In this document: piece after piece, positions 16,965-25,837 of the stretch
How positions within the stretch are numbered: position 1 is the stretch's first letter
How the letters are laid out: every line of letters begins with the position of its first letter
Program-made: the position numbers and the translations under genes
Notes under the pieces: generated by a model
Database searches by the model: none
Seen by the model: the letters and a program-made list of their open reading frames with translations, nothing else
Told to the model about the DNA's origin: nothing
Origin: Blautia hominis
GTDB taxonomy: Bacteria; Bacillota; Clostridia; Lachnospirales; Lachnospiraceae
DNA length: 64,000 nt
Assembly (NCBI GenBank): GCA_002270465.1
Contig: NQOF01000002.1
Span: 186,001 to 250,000, forward strand
Direction of reading: 5' to 3'

Positions 16965-18344
16965 ATGGCTCAGTTATGGGGCGGACGTTTCACCAAGGAG
17001 ACGGACCAGTTGGTATATAATTTCAATGCGTCGTTAAGTTTTGACAATAAGCTCTACAAACAGGACATTACAGGGAGTATGGCACATGCCGCGATGCTTG
17101 CAAAGCAGGGCATAATCACGGAGGAGGAGAAGGGGACGATCCTGGAAGGCCTGAAAGGGATCCTTGCGGATATAGAAAGCGGAGCACTTGCCTTTTCCCC
17201 TGAGTATGAAGATATCCACAGTTTTGTGGAGGCGAATCTGATCAGCCGCTGCGGTGATGTGGGCAAAAAACTGCACACAGGCAGAAGCCGCAACGACCAG
17301 GTGGCCCTTGATATGAAGATGTATGTGAGGGATGAGATCGGGGAGATCGACATCCTCTTAAAAGAACTGCTGGAGTCCATTTATAAGGTTATGGATGAGA
17401 ATGTACATACTTACATGCCGGGTTTCACCCATCTGCAGAAAGCGCAGCCTGTGACACTGGCACATCACTTCGGCGCGTATTTTGAGATGTTCAAGCGCGA
17501 CAGGAGCCGTATGGCGGACGCGAAAAAACGTCTGAACCTCTGCCCTCTCGGAAGCGGCGCCCTGGCGGGGACCACCTATCCTCTTGACAGGGAATTTACA
17601 GCAGAGGCTCTGGGGTTTGACGGGCCGACTTTGAACAGCATGGACTCTGTAGCTGACAGGGACTACCTGATCGAGCTTTTGTCAGGCCTGTCCACCATTA
17701 TGATGCACCTGAGCCGTTTCTGTGAGGAGATCATCCTGTGGAACTCCAATGAATACCGTTTTGTGGAGATTGATGACGGGTACAGCACAGGCAGCAGTAT
17801 CATGCCCCAGAAAAAAAACCCGGATATTGCCGAGCTGGTAAGAGGAAAGACAGGCCGTGTCTATGGCGCGCTCATGTCCATTTTGACTACCATGAAAGGC
17901 ATTCCTCTGGCATACAATAAAGATATGCAGGAAGACAAGGAATTTACCTTTGATGCCATTGATACCGTGAAAGGCTGCATCGCTTTATTTAACGGTATGA
18001 TCGCCACCATGTCCTTCTGCAGGGAAAATATGGAAAAGAGTGCAAAGAACGGCTTTACCAATGCCACTGACGCCGCAGACTACCTGGTGAACCATGGCGT
18101 GCCGTTTCGGGATGCCCACGGTATTGTGGGCCGCCTGGTGCTTGCCTGCATCGAGAAAAATATCTCCCTGGATGAGATGAGCCTTTCGGAGTATCAGGAG
18201 ATCAGTCCGGTGTTCAAAGAGGATATCTATGAGGCGATCAGCATGAAGAACTGTGTGGAGAAGAGAAATACCATCGGTGCTCCTGGTGAGGCTGCCATGA
18301 AGCAGGTTCTTGCACTGCACAAAAAATATCTGGAAGAAAACTAA
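16965..18344 (+). CDS. argH: Argininosuccinate lyase
   Basis: 459 residues from ATG 16965, with GAGG 9 bp upstream; a GTG at 16950 would add 5 residues. It cleaves argininosuccinate to arginine and fumarate. The fumarase/lyase superfamily signature G-S-S-I-M-P-Q-K-K-N-P is intact, as are T-G-R-S-R-N-D-Q and H-L-Q-K-A-Q-P. The start M-A-Q-L-W-G-G-R-F is characteristic of ArgH. argG is not adjacent. The 170-bp leader contains one hairpin (TAAGCCG/CGGCTTA) but no riboswitch that I recognise. Confidence 0.96.
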   Translation: MAQLWGGRFTKETDQLVYNFNASLSFDNKLYKQDITGSMAHAAMLAKQGIITEEEKGTILEGLKGILADIESGALAFSPEYEDIHSFVEANLISRCGDVGKKLHTGRSRNDQVALDMKMYVRDEIGEIDILLKELLESIYKVMDENVHTYMPGFTHLQKAQPVTLAHHFGAYFEMFKRDRSRMADAKKRLNLCPLGSGALAGTTYPLDREFTAEALGFDGPTLNSMDSVADRDYLIELLSGLSTIMMHLSRFCEEIILWNSNEYRFVEIDDGYSTGSSIMPQKKNPDIAELVRGKTGRVYGALMSILTTMKGIPLAYNKDMQEDKEFTFDAIDTVKGCIALFNGMIATMSFCRENMEKSAKNGFTNATDAADYLVNHGVPFRDAHGIVGRLVLACIEKNISLDEMSLSEYQEISPVFKEDIYEAISMKNCVEKRNTIGAPGEAAMKQVLALHKKYLEEN

Positions 18345-18351
18345 AAAATGC

Positions 18352-18378
18352 TTGCTTTTTTCCTGGATTTGTTATAGT
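18352..18378 (+). promoter_or_regulatory. Possible promoter for asd
   Basis: TTGCTT, 15 bp, TATAGT, located 8-34 bp after the argH stop and about 80 bp before the asd start. The spacing is short, so the call is weak. Confidence 0.3.
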
Positions 18379-18456
18379 ATTGTTTAGGAAAAACAAATGT
18401 GCGCACGGGAAGAACAAACCCTCCGCACAGAATACATAGACGAGGAGAATTGCCGT

Positions 18457-19542
18457 ATGAGTGAGAAATTAAGAGTGGGTATCTTAGGCGCAACAGGAAT
18501 GGTAGGACAGAGATTTATCTCTCTGCTGGAAGATCATCCTTGGTTTGAGGTGGTAACTGTGGCAGCCAGTGCAAGAAGCGCAGGCAGGACATATGAGGAG
18601 GCTGTAGGCGGCCGCTGGAAAATGGATACACCCATGCCGGAAGCTGTGAAAAAGCTGGAAGTCATGAATGTATCTGAGGTGGAGAAAGTGGCATCCACCG
18701 TTGACTTTGTATTCTCTGCTGTTGATATGAGCAAAGAGGAGATCAAAGCCATCGAGGAAGCATACGCAAAGACAGAGACACCGGTCGTGTCCAACAACAG
18801 CGCACACCGCTGGACACCGGACGTACCTATGGTAGTGCCGGAGATCAATCCGGAGCACTTTGATGTCATTGAATTCCAGAAAAAACGTCTGGGGACCACA
18901 AAAGGCTTCATTGCCGTAAAACCCAACTGTTCCATTCAGAGCTACGCACCGGTGCTCACAGCATGGAGAGAATTTGAGCCATACGAAGTAGTGGCAACCA
19001 CTTATCAGGCAATCTCCGGAGCAGGCAAGACCTTCAAGGACTGGCCGGAAATGCAGGGAAATGTGATCCCCTTCATCGGTGGTGAGGAAGAGAAAAGCGA
19101 GCAGGAACCTCTCCGTCTCTGGGGTGAGATTAAAGACGGCGTGATCGAGAAGGCAGCAGAGCCTGTTATCACTACCCAGTGTGTGCGTGTGCCGGTGCTG
19201 AACGGACACACAGCAGCCGTATTTGTAAAATTCAGAAAAAACCCAACCAAAGAGCAGTTGATCGAAAAGATGGTGAACTTTAAAGGGGCTCCTCAGGAAT
19301 TAGACCTGCCAAGCGCTCCCAAACAGTTCATCCGCTATATGGAAGAAGACAACCGTCCGCAGGTTACCCTGGATGTTGATTATGAAAATGGAATGGGTGT
19401 AACGGTAGGTCGTCTGAGAGAGGACAGTGTATATGATTACAAGTTCATCGGCCTTTCTCACAACACCGTGCGCGGCGCTGCCGGCGGTGCTGTCCTTTGT
19501 GCAGAGACACTGAAAGCCAAAGGATTTATCACAAAAAAATAA
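18457..19542 (+). CDS. asd: Aspartate-semialdehyde dehydrogenase
   Basis: 361 residues from ATG 18457, preceded by GAGGAG; the upstream in-frame extension of 20 codons has no ribosome site. It makes aspartate semialdehyde from aspartyl phosphate with NADPH, leading to lysine/diaminopimelate, threonine and methionine. The N-terminal nucleotide loop is G-A-T-G-M-V-G-Q-R, the catalytic Cys lies in K-P-N-C-S-I-Q, and the active-site His is in V-L-N-G-H-T-A-A. The N-C-S and N-G-H-T forms mark the archaeal/fungal-like branch of the family, which is also found in Clostridia. It is a single-gene unit ending at a hairpin. Confidence 0.93.
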   Translation: MSEKLRVGILGATGMVGQRFISLLEDHPWFEVVTVAASARSAGRTYEEAVGGRWKMDTPMPEAVKKLEVMNVSEVEKVASTVDFVFSAVDMSKEEIKAIEEAYAKTETPVVSNNSAHRWTPDVPMVVPEINPEHFDVIEFQKKRLGTTKGFIAVKPNCSIQSYAPVLTAWREFEPYEVVATTYQAISGAGKTFKDWPEMQGNVIPFIGGEEEKSEQEPLRLWGEIKDGVIEKAAEPVITTQCVRVPVLNGHTAAVFVKFRKNPTKEQLIEKMVNFKGAPQELDLPSAPKQFIRYMEEDNRPQVTLDVDYENGMGVTVGRLREDSVYDYKFIGLSHNTVRGAAGGAVLCAETLKAKGFITKK

Positions 19543-19551
19543 AACTTTAAG

Positions 19552-19579
19552 TCAGACCGGGGAGCTCCCTCCGGTCTGA
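19552..19579 (+). terminator. Hairpin after asd
   Basis: TCAGACCGG pairs with CCGGTCTGA around a 10-base loop. There is no T-run downstream on the plus strand but an A-rich stretch upstream, so it may be weak, or act on antisense transcripts. Confidence 0.5.
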
Positions 19580-19600
19580 TTGCATGGAAGAGGAGCTTTT

Positions 19601-21622
19601 ATGAATAAATCTTTATTTATCGCAGAAAAGCCCAGTGTGGCACAGGAATTTGCCAGGGCTCTCAAAGTCCAGACCTCCCGTCATGACGGGTATCTGGAGT
19701 CAGAGAACACCATTGTCACCTGGTGTGTAGGTCATCTGGTCACCATGAGCTATCCGGAAAAATATGACATGAAATATAAAAAGTGGAGTCTGGAGACCCT
19801 GCCTTTTCTGCCTGAAGAATTTAAATACGAAGTCATACCGTCCGTATCCAAACAGTTTCAGATCGTGAGCGGACTTCTTAACCGGGATGACGTTTCCACC
19901 ATATATGTCTGTACCGACTCCGGGCGGGAGGGAGAGTACATCTACCGCCTGGTTGCCATGATGGCAGATGTAAAAGACAAGGATCAGAAGAGGGTGTGGA
20001 TCGACTCCCAGACAGAAGAAGAGATACTCAGGGGAATCCGGGAGGCAAAGGATCTAAGTGCCTATGATAATTTATCTGCCTCCGCTTATCTGCGGGCCAA
20101 GGAAGATTATCTGATGGGCATTAATTTCTCCAGGCTTCTCTCTTTAAAATATGGCAATGCCATATCTAATTACCTGGGCAGCAAATACCAGGCCATATCT
20201 GTGGGCCGTGTCATGACCTGTGTTATGGGCATGGTGGTGCGCCGGGAACGGGAGATCCGTGAATTTGTAAAAACACCCTTTTACCGTGTGCTGGGCAGTT
20301 TTTCGGCGGGCGGACACCCCTTTGACGGGGAGTGGCGGGCCGTGGAGGGCAGCCGGTATTTCGGGTCGCCTTATCTCTATAAGGAGAATGGATTCAAAGA
20401 GCGGAAACATGCGGAGGAATTGAAGGCCATTTTGTCGGCTGATCCTCCTTTTAAGGCTGTGGTGGAGAAGATCGAGAAGAAAAAGGAAAATAAAAATCCG
20501 CCGCTCCTCTTTAACCTGGCAGAGCTTCAGAATGAATGCTCCCGCTTATTTAAGATCAGCCCGGATGAGACTTTGAAAATAGTCCAGGAGCTGTATGAGA
20601 AAAAACTGGTCACTTACCCCAGAACAGATGCCCGCGTGCTCTCCACCGCGGTAGCAAAAGAGATACAGAAAAACATCGGCGGTCTGCGCGGGTATGTGCA
20701 CGGAAAGCCGTTTGCGGAGGAGATCCTGGCAGAGGGCAGTTATAAGAATCTGGCGAAGACAAGGTATGTCAATGACAAGCAGATCACAGACCACTATGCC
20801 ATTATCCCCACAGGACAGGGAATGGGTGCTTTGGGCAGCCTTCATCCCTCTGCGGCGAAGGTTTATGAGACTGTGGTGCGCAGGTTTCTAAGTATTTTTT
20901 ACCCTCCTGCTGTTTACCAGAAGGTGAGTATTGTGTCGGTGATTCAAAAGGAAAGACTGTTTTCCTCTTTTAAGATACTGGTCTCAGAGGGATACCTGAA
21001 GGTGGTGCAGAACTCCTTTGCCAAAAAGAAGGAGGAGAGCGCCCAGGAGGAAGGGGAGCAGACAGAGGATACCAGCTTCTTGGAAATACTGCAGACCATC
21101 AAAAAGGGCAGTGAGCTGGATATCACGGATTTTCAGATAAAAGAGGGCGAGACATCCCCGCCGAAACGTTACACCTCAGGTTCCATGATCCTGGCTATGG
21201 AAAATGCCGGGCAGCTCATTGAGGACGAGGAGCTGAGAGCACAGATAAAGGGCAGCGGAATCGGCACCAGTGCCACCAGGGCGGAAATTTTGAAAAAGCT
21301 TATGACCATCAAATATCTGGCCCTGAATAAGAAGACACAGGTCATCACCCCCACTTTGCTGGGAGAGATGATCTTTGATGTGGTCAACGCCTCCATCCGT
21401 TCCCTGCTGAACCCGGAGCTTACGGCAAGCTGGGAGAAGGGACTTACTTATGTGGCTGAGGGGGAGATCACCCCGGACGAATACATGGAAAAGCTGGAGA
21501 ATTTTGTCAGAAGCAGAACCCAGGGCGTGCTGGGACTGAGAAATCAACTGGCGCTGAAGCAATTTTTTGACGCGGCGGCCGTATATTACAAAAAAGCCGG
21601 AAAATCCGGCGGAAAGAGGTAA
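19601..21622 (+). CDS. topB: DNA topoisomerase III (type IA)
   Basis: 673 residues from ATG 19601, preceded by AGAGGAG. It relaxes and decatenates DNA through a 5'-phosphotyrosine link. The TOPRIM domain starts at I-A-E-K-P-S-V-A and has T-D-S-G-R-E-G-E in place of the common D-P-D-R-E-G-E, keeping the Asp and both Glu positions. The catalytic tyrosine lies in T-Y-P-R-T-D-A. The central domain contains S-V-G-R-V-M-T and the C-terminal domain G-I-G-T-S-A-T-R-A. It has no zinc-finger tail, as is usual for TopB. Length is near the family norm. It is close to the next gene (5 bp). Confidence 0.93.
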   Translation: MNKSLFIAEKPSVAQEFARALKVQTSRHDGYLESENTIVTWCVGHLVTMSYPEKYDMKYKKWSLETLPFLPEEFKYEVIPSVSKQFQIVSGLLNRDDVSTIYVCTDSGREGEYIYRLVAMMADVKDKDQKRVWIDSQTEEEILRGIREAKDLSAYDNLSASAYLRAKEDYLMGINFSRLLSLKYGNAISNYLGSKYQAISVGRVMTCVMGMVVRREREIREFVKTPFYRVLGSFSAGGHPFDGEWRAVEGSRYFGSPYLYKENGFKERKHAEELKAILSADPPFKAVVEKIEKKKENKNPPLLFNLAELQNECSRLFKISPDETLKIVQELYEKKLVTYPRTDARVLSTAVAKEIQKNIGGLRGYVHGKPFAEEILAEGSYKNLAKTRYVNDKQITDHYAIIPTGQGMGALGSLHPSAAKVYETVVRRFLSIFYPPAVYQKVSIVSVIQKERLFSSFKILVSEGYLKVVQNSFAKKKEESAQEEGEQTEDTSFLEILQTIKKGSELDITDFQIKEGETSPPKRYTSGSMILAMENAGQLIEDEELRAQIKGSGIGTSATRAEILKKLMTIKYLALNKKTQVITPTLLGEMIFDVVNASIRSLLNPELTASWEKGLTYVAEGEITPDEYMEKLENFVRSRTQGVLGLRNQLALKQFFDAAAVYYKKAGKSGGKR

Positions 21623-21627
21623 AGAGA

Positions 21628-22302
21628 ATGGAACAGTTAAAAATCAGTGAATTATACAGTGATCTAAACCAGACAATGGCAAAAGAACTTCTGGAAAGCA
21701 AGACCTATCCCTGGGAAGTGCTTCCCTTCATCAGTGAATTTATCGTAAAACTGGGCAGCACGCTCAGTGAGGAAGAGTATGAGAAAAGAGGGGAGAATGT
21801 GTGGATCGCCAAGTCCGCAAAGGTTGCTCCCACGGCATTCATCAATGGTCCTGCGATCATCGGGAAAGACGCGGAAGTACGCCACTGCGCATTTATCCGC
21901 GGAAATGCGCTGGTTGGGGAAGGGGCTGTTGTGGGGAATTCCACAGAGCTTAAAAATGTGATCCTGTTCAACAAAGTACAGGTTCCCCACTACAATTACG
22001 TGGGGGATTCTGTTCTGGGATTTAAGTCACACATGGGGGCAGGCTCCATCACCTCCAATGTAAAGTCCGATAAAAAACTGGTGGTTGTAAAAGGTGCATC
22101 AGAAAAGATTGAGACAGGGCTGAAAAAATTCGGCGCCATGCTGGGGGATGAAGTGGAAGTGGGATGCGGTTCTGTACTGAATCCGGGAACTGTGATCGGA
22201 AGCCACAGCAACATTTATCCTCTGTCCTCAGTGCGCGGAATGGTTCCGGCGAATAGTATCTACAAGAATAAGAACGAAGTGGTGGAGAAGATAGAAGAAT
22301 AG
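21628..22302 (+). CDS. Left-handed beta-helix acyltransferase-fold protein (GlmU-like C-terminal)
   Basis: 224 residues. After a helical N-terminus (about 60 residues), hexapeptide-type repeats form a left-handed beta-helix (A-K-V-A-P-T-A-F-I-N-G-P-A-I-I-G and later G-A-G-S-I-T-S-N-V-K). It resembles the acetyltransferase half of GlmU, and such proteins are often annotated as UDP-N-acetylglucosamine pyrophosphorylase-related, but the uridyltransferase domain is absent. The acyl acceptor is unknown. It lies 5 bp downstream of topB, probably in the same transcript, and a strong terminator follows. Confidence 0.72.
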   Translation: MEQLKISELYSDLNQTMAKELLESKTYPWEVLPFISEFIVKLGSTLSEEEYEKRGENVWIAKSAKVAPTAFINGPAIIGKDAEVRHCAFIRGNALVGEGAVVGNSTELKNVILFNKVQVPHYNYVGDSVLGFKSHMGAGSITSNVKSDKKLVVVKGASEKIETGLKKFGAMLGDEVEVGCGSVLNPGTVIGSHSNIYPLSSVRGMVPANSIYKNKNEVVEKIEE

Positions 22303-22338
22303 GACAATGACCGATCCGGTCTGCCGGATTTTCATAAT

Positions 22339-22373
22339 GGAGCGTGGCCTTTTAGGACCACGCTCCTTTTCTT
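22339..22373 (+). terminator. Intrinsic terminator
   Basis: GGAGCGTGG pairs with CCACGCTCC around a 10-base loop, followed by TTTTCTT. Confidence 0.85.
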
Positions 22374-22446
22374 AAACGGTGTGGAGTTTGGAGAGGAGTT
22401 CTCTGTCTTTGCCTGCCTTTAGGCTTGCATGGGGGCTCTCATGCGG

Positions 22447-23058
22447 TCAGATAAAATAGATCCGGTATAAAAGAAACAAAAGCATAGCAGAGAGGACTGC
22501 CAGACCTGCATAGAACAAAGCTTTGCTTACCGGTCCGTTAGCATGGCACAGGTCCAGGCTGATGCCGAATTTAAGTGGGTATAAAATACGCACATTTTTG
22601 TAGTTGAGCATATCGATCAGCATGTGAGAGAGCATGGCTACAAAAAAATAAGGGGTAAGGTCCGGGAAAATTCCATACACAATACCGCTCAGGATCACCA
22701 GTGCGGGCAGGGAATGCATGAAGGACCTGTGCGGCCGGTTCTTTCCAAAGGTGCACACACCAAGGAACAGCAGAAAACTTACGGCGAGTCTGTATATGCT
22801 GCTCTCTTTTTGAAAACGGTATCGGATTCCCACATTCCATTTCCACTCGGCAAAGAGCAGAGCGGCGATGACCAATAAGGTGAGTATGGAGATTTTGTTT
22901 AGCTGTTCTCTGGAATCCGAGGTTGTTACGTCAATATCGCTGATGACTGAGCCGATGGCGGCTGTACCCAGACATAATAATAAACTGCTTAAGGTTTGCG
23001 GCTGCGTTACGCAGATGGCAGCCGCAGTACCTACAGATAGATGTGTTTTTCCTGTCAT
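22447..23058 (-). CDS. YdjM-like membrane-bound metal-dependent hydrolase
   Basis: 203 residues from ATG 23058, with GGAG 5 bp upstream on the minus strand; the longer frame to 23169 has no ribosome site. The N-terminal M-T-G-K-T-H-L-S-V-G and the conserved S-D-I-D, H-R-S-F-M-H-S and S-H-M-L-I-D patterns are those of the DUF457/YdjM family, where His and Asp probably bind metal. About five membrane helices are visible. Substrate is unknown; in E. coli ydjM is LexA-controlled, but no LexA box is evident here. The next gene upstream is TraX-like, 124 bp away. Confidence 0.85.
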   Translation of the reverse strand: MTGKTHLSVGTAAAICVTQPQTLSSLLLCLGTAAIGSVISDIDVTTSDSREQLNKISILTLLVIAALLFAEWKWNVGIRYRFQKESSIYRLAVSFLLFLGVCTFGKNRPHRSFMHSLPALVILSGIVYGIFPDLTPYFFVAMLSHMLIDMLNYKNVRILYPLKFGISLDLCHANGPVSKALFYAGLAVLSAMLLFLLYRIYFI

Positions 23059-23182
23059 ATGTACTCCAATCCTTAGGACGGATGTGGGGAGGCCGTCCTT
23101 TTTCTTTATGTTATTTAAGCTTGTTAGATTCGTTTCCCCATTTCGGTATTCTTTCTTGCAGGGTTGCAAAGAGAGAAAGAGA

Positions 23183-23941
23183 TCAGTATTTCAAAAGGGC
23201 ATAGCGTATGAGGAAGAGCAGCATCAAATGTACCGGGTAAAAGAGGTAGAAAAAGTATTTGATCTTCCGGCCCCTCTGTCCGTTATACATGTTGATAGGG
23301 ATAAAAGCCAGGCAGGCGGGTGCTTCCCACAGCAGAGAGAGGCAGCCGGCAATGGTCCTTTCCAGGGGATAGCTCTGGAACAGATACAGTATGATAATGA
23401 GAATGACGCCTTTATAACTGTAATCTGTCTTTAAAAGATATCCCAGAAGAAGACCGGCCCCGGCAGCCACAAGTGCCAGTGCAGGCATTCTTTTGCGGGC
23501 TTCATCCATAGCCATGAGTGTAAGAAATCCGATCAGCAGGGTGATCATTACATTTTGATAAGAAAACTCCAGGACGCTGCCGTTAAAGCATAGATCGAAA
23601 GGGATCTCCGAGAGAAGGGCAAACAGGGCAAGCCGCAGTGCGTATTTTTTTCTGTCAGAGGTGTGGATAAACCCTTCGACAAGCAGAAAACAGAATATGG
23701 GAAAAGCAATGCGGCCTGTTTTTCTGAGTGCCCAGTCAATTTTCCATATAAGAAGTGTATTTTCATAGGAAAGGGCCTGGGGCAGATTCATCTGATAGGC
23801 CTGCATGTATCCTTTTTCCAGGATGACGGCACCGATATGGTCGATCAGCATGGTGACTATGGCAATAATCTTCAGTGTGGATCCCGAAAAAACAGGGGGC
23901 AGAAGCTGCCAGCGGGATGGGCGGAATGATTTTTTGGGCAT
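23183..23941 (-). CDS. TraX-family membrane protein
   Basis: 252 residues with about seven or eight hydrophobic segments. The early motif L-K-I-I-A-I-V-T-M-L-I-D-H-I-G-A and the later R-I-A-F-P-I-F-C-F-L-L-V-E-G are the TraX (PF05857) signatures, and the protein ends with a basic K-I-K-Y-F-F-Y-L-F-Y-P-V-H. TraX acetylates F-pilin in E. coli, but chromosomal homologues in Clostridia are thought to be acyltransferases of other surface substrates. No conjugation genes are nearby, so transfer function is unlikely. Confidence 0.88.
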   Translation of the reverse strand: MPKKSFRPSRWQLLPPVFSGSTLKIIAIVTMLIDHIGAVILEKGYMQAYQMNLPQALSYENTLLIWKIDWALRKTGRIAFPIFCFLLVEGFIHTSDRKKYALRLALFALLSEIPFDLCFNGSVLEFSYQNVMITLLIGFLTLMAMDEARKRMPALALVAAGAGLLLGYLLKTDYSYKGVILIIILYLFQSYPLERTIAGCLSLLWEAPACLAFIPINMYNGQRGRKIKYFFYLFYPVHLMLLFLIRYALLKY

Positions 23942-24142
23942 ATTGTGTCTCCTTTATGTGATATTTCCTACCTATCATATAACTGAATCAGGTAATTTGG
24001 CAAGATATGTTTCATATTTATAGATGCTGCTTTTGAGAGAACACTGCATTTCGGCGCAGCCTGATTTTGGAGGCTTGTGCATGGCGCAGCGTTCCCTTGG
24101 GAAAATTTTATTTTTATACTTCCATTTTTGATAACTATATGC

Positions 24143-24148
24143 TATAAT
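24143..24148 (+). promoter_or_regulatory. -10 box of tRNA promoter
   Basis: TATAAT 21 bp upstream of the tRNA. The -35 region (around 24120) is poor. Confidence 0.5.
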
Positions 24149-24168
24149 AACATCGTTGTAAATCTTAA

Positions 24169-24241
24169 GGGGCATTAGCGCAGCTGGGAGCGCGCCACAA
24201 TGGCATTGTGGAGGTCACGGGTTCGAATCCCGTATGCTCCA
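24169..24241 (+). tRNA. tRNA-Ala (anticodon GGC)
   Basis: A complete cloverleaf. The acceptor GGGGCAT pairs with ATGCTCC, the D stem is GCGC/GCGC, the anticodon stem CCACA/TGTGG encloses loop ATGGCAT with anticodon GGC, and the T arm is ACGGG-TTCGAAT-CCCGT. The discriminator base is A; the CCA end is not encoded. It reads GCC (and GCU). It stands alone with its own terminator. Confidence 0.95.
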
Positions 24242-24253
24242 TACCTGATTTGA

Positions 24254-24279
24254 AACCCGCTGTTTAGCGGGTTTTTTTG
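24254..24279 (+). terminator. Intrinsic terminator of the tRNA gene
   Basis: AACCCGC pairs with GCGGGTT around a 6-base loop and is followed by a run of Ts. Confidence 0.9.
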
Positions 24280-24573
24280 TATAGTTATTAAAATCGGAAA
24301 TGAAAATAGTATCCGACCGCAAAGTCAGATGCTATGATGTTAACGGCTTCTGGCTGCTGCCAGGAGCCGTTGCTGTTCTTTGAGCGTTCTACCTTACATT
24401 TGGGCTGCTTCTTCATCAGACATACCCCCTTGGACTGATGTCTTTTACTGAAACACAGTGAATTCTTCTGACTTTCTTTAGAAAATTTTTAAAAATCCGC
24501 CGACCATTTCTTTAAGTCTTCCGTTTAAGATGAATATAACCTAAGACAAGGAGAAAACAAAGGGGGACTTTTG
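24280..24573. other. Intergenic region with one stem-loop
   Basis: No gene is seen. A stem-loop at 24342-24371 (AACGGCTTCTGG with CCAGGAGCCGTT) is followed by GCTGTTCTTT and may be a second terminator. The remainder is AT-rich and ends with a GGGGG ribosome site for the glycosyltransferase gene. Confidence 0.5.
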
Positions 24574-25836
24574 ATGAAGATATTGATTACAACAGACTGG
24601 TACAAACCTATTGTCAACGGAGTAGTCACCTCTGTTCTCAATCTGAAGAGAGAATTAGAAGAGCGCGGACACGAGGTGAGGGTTCTGACACTCTCCGAGA
24701 CCGGAGCTTCTTATAGAGATAATGAAGTATATTATGTGAAATCTATGGATCTGGGAAGCATATATCCCAATGCCAGAGCGGTTCTTCCGTACAGCAATCC
24801 TTATATCAGTGAGCTGATCGATTGGGAGCCGGATGTGGTTCATTCCCAGTGTGAATTTATGACATTCCAGTATGCCTCCAAGATCAGCAGAAGATGCGGA
24901 TGCCCGCTCCTTCACACCTACCACACCATTTATGCGGACTACATGCATTATCTTCCGGGTGTTCTGGGCAGATATACAGCAGGCCGGAAGGCAGGCAAAA
25001 AGGCGGTAGCTGAATTTTCCAGAACCATTCTGAACCGGACGGACCGTGTGATCGCTCCAACCGGGAAAGTGAAGGATATCCTTTCCACTTATCAGGTAAA
25101 GCCGGCCATTGATGTGATCCCAAGCGGCATAGACTTAAGAAAATTCAGTGGGACACTGAGCCGCGGGGAAAAGGATGCAAGAAAAGAGGCTTTGGGTATT
25201 CCGAAACAGAACAAGGTCCTTGTCAGTGTGGGAAGGCTGGCAAAAGAGAAAAATCTGGAGGAAATCCTGGAATACTTTGCAAGACTATTAGCGGAAGGCA
25301 GAGAAAACCTTACACTTCTGATCGCAGGGGACGGGCCTGACAGAGAGAATCTGGAATATCAGTCAAAGCAGTTGGGCATAGAAGAGAATGTCTGCTTTAC
25401 CGGGATGGTTGCCCCTAAGGAAGTGTGGGCTTACTATCAGTTGGGAGACATCTTTGTATGTGCCTCCAAAAGTGAGACACAGGGGATTACTTATATTGAG
25501 GCTCTTGCAAGCGGTGTCCCTGCACTGTGCAGAAAAGACGAATGTCTGGACGGAGTCATAGCGGACGGCTGCAATGGCTTCCAGTATGAGACGTATGAGT
25601 ATTTCCGTATGCATCTTTTATATCTTCTGGAAAATGAAGAGAGAAGACAGGAGATGGCAAAAATGGCAAAAGAGATGGCGGAAGAATTTTCAACCTGGAA
25701 CTTCTGTACCATGGTAGAACGTGCTTACAGGGCTGCCTGCGAGGAAAAAGAGCAGATTCCCGTATTTCAAAGAGACACGGAACATGCTGCCTGGGGACGG
25801 GCAATGATGAAACGTATGATGAGGAGGGTTTCCTGA
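24574..25836 (+). CDS. Glycosyltransferase family 4 (diacylglycerol glucosyltransferase-like)
   Basis: 420 residues from ATG 24574 (a TTG directly before it is an alternative). GT-B fold. The N-terminal domain opens with I-T-T-D-W-Y-x-P-x-x-N-G-V, and the C-terminal domain has the nucleotide-sugar loop V-S-V-G-R-L-A-K-E-K-N, then A-G-D-G-P, and the E-x7-E type site E-T-Q-G-I-T-Y-I-E-A. This pattern matches glycolipid glucosyltransferases that act on diacylglycerol at the inner membrane face. It is the first gene of a three-gene operon with a second GT4 and a TVP38-type membrane protein, supporting a glycolipid or lipoteichoic-acid anchor role. Confidence 0.85.
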   Translation: MKILITTDWYKPIVNGVVTSVLNLKRELEERGHEVRVLTLSETGASYRDNEVYYVKSMDLGSIYPNARAVLPYSNPYISELIDWEPDVVHSQCEFMTFQYASKISRRCGCPLLHTYHTIYADYMHYLPGVLGRYTAGRKAGKKAVAEFSRTILNRTDRVIAPTGKVKDILSTYQVKPAIDVIPSGIDLRKFSGTLSRGEKDARKEALGIPKQNKVLVSVGRLAKEKNLEEILEYFARLLAEGRENLTLLIAGDGPDRENLEYQSKQLGIEENVCFTGMVAPKEVWAYYQLGDIFVCASKSETQGITYIEALASGVPALCRKDECLDGVIADGCNGFQYETYEYFRMHLLYLLENEERRQEMAKMAKEMAEEFSTWNFCTMVERAYRAACEEKEQIPVFQRDTEHAAWGRAMMKRMMRRVS

Positions 25837-25837
25837 T

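Noticed and set aside
23183-23941. Conjugation function suggested by TraX
   Set aside because: No other transfer genes nearby. TraX-like proteins are common chromosomal genes in Clostridia.
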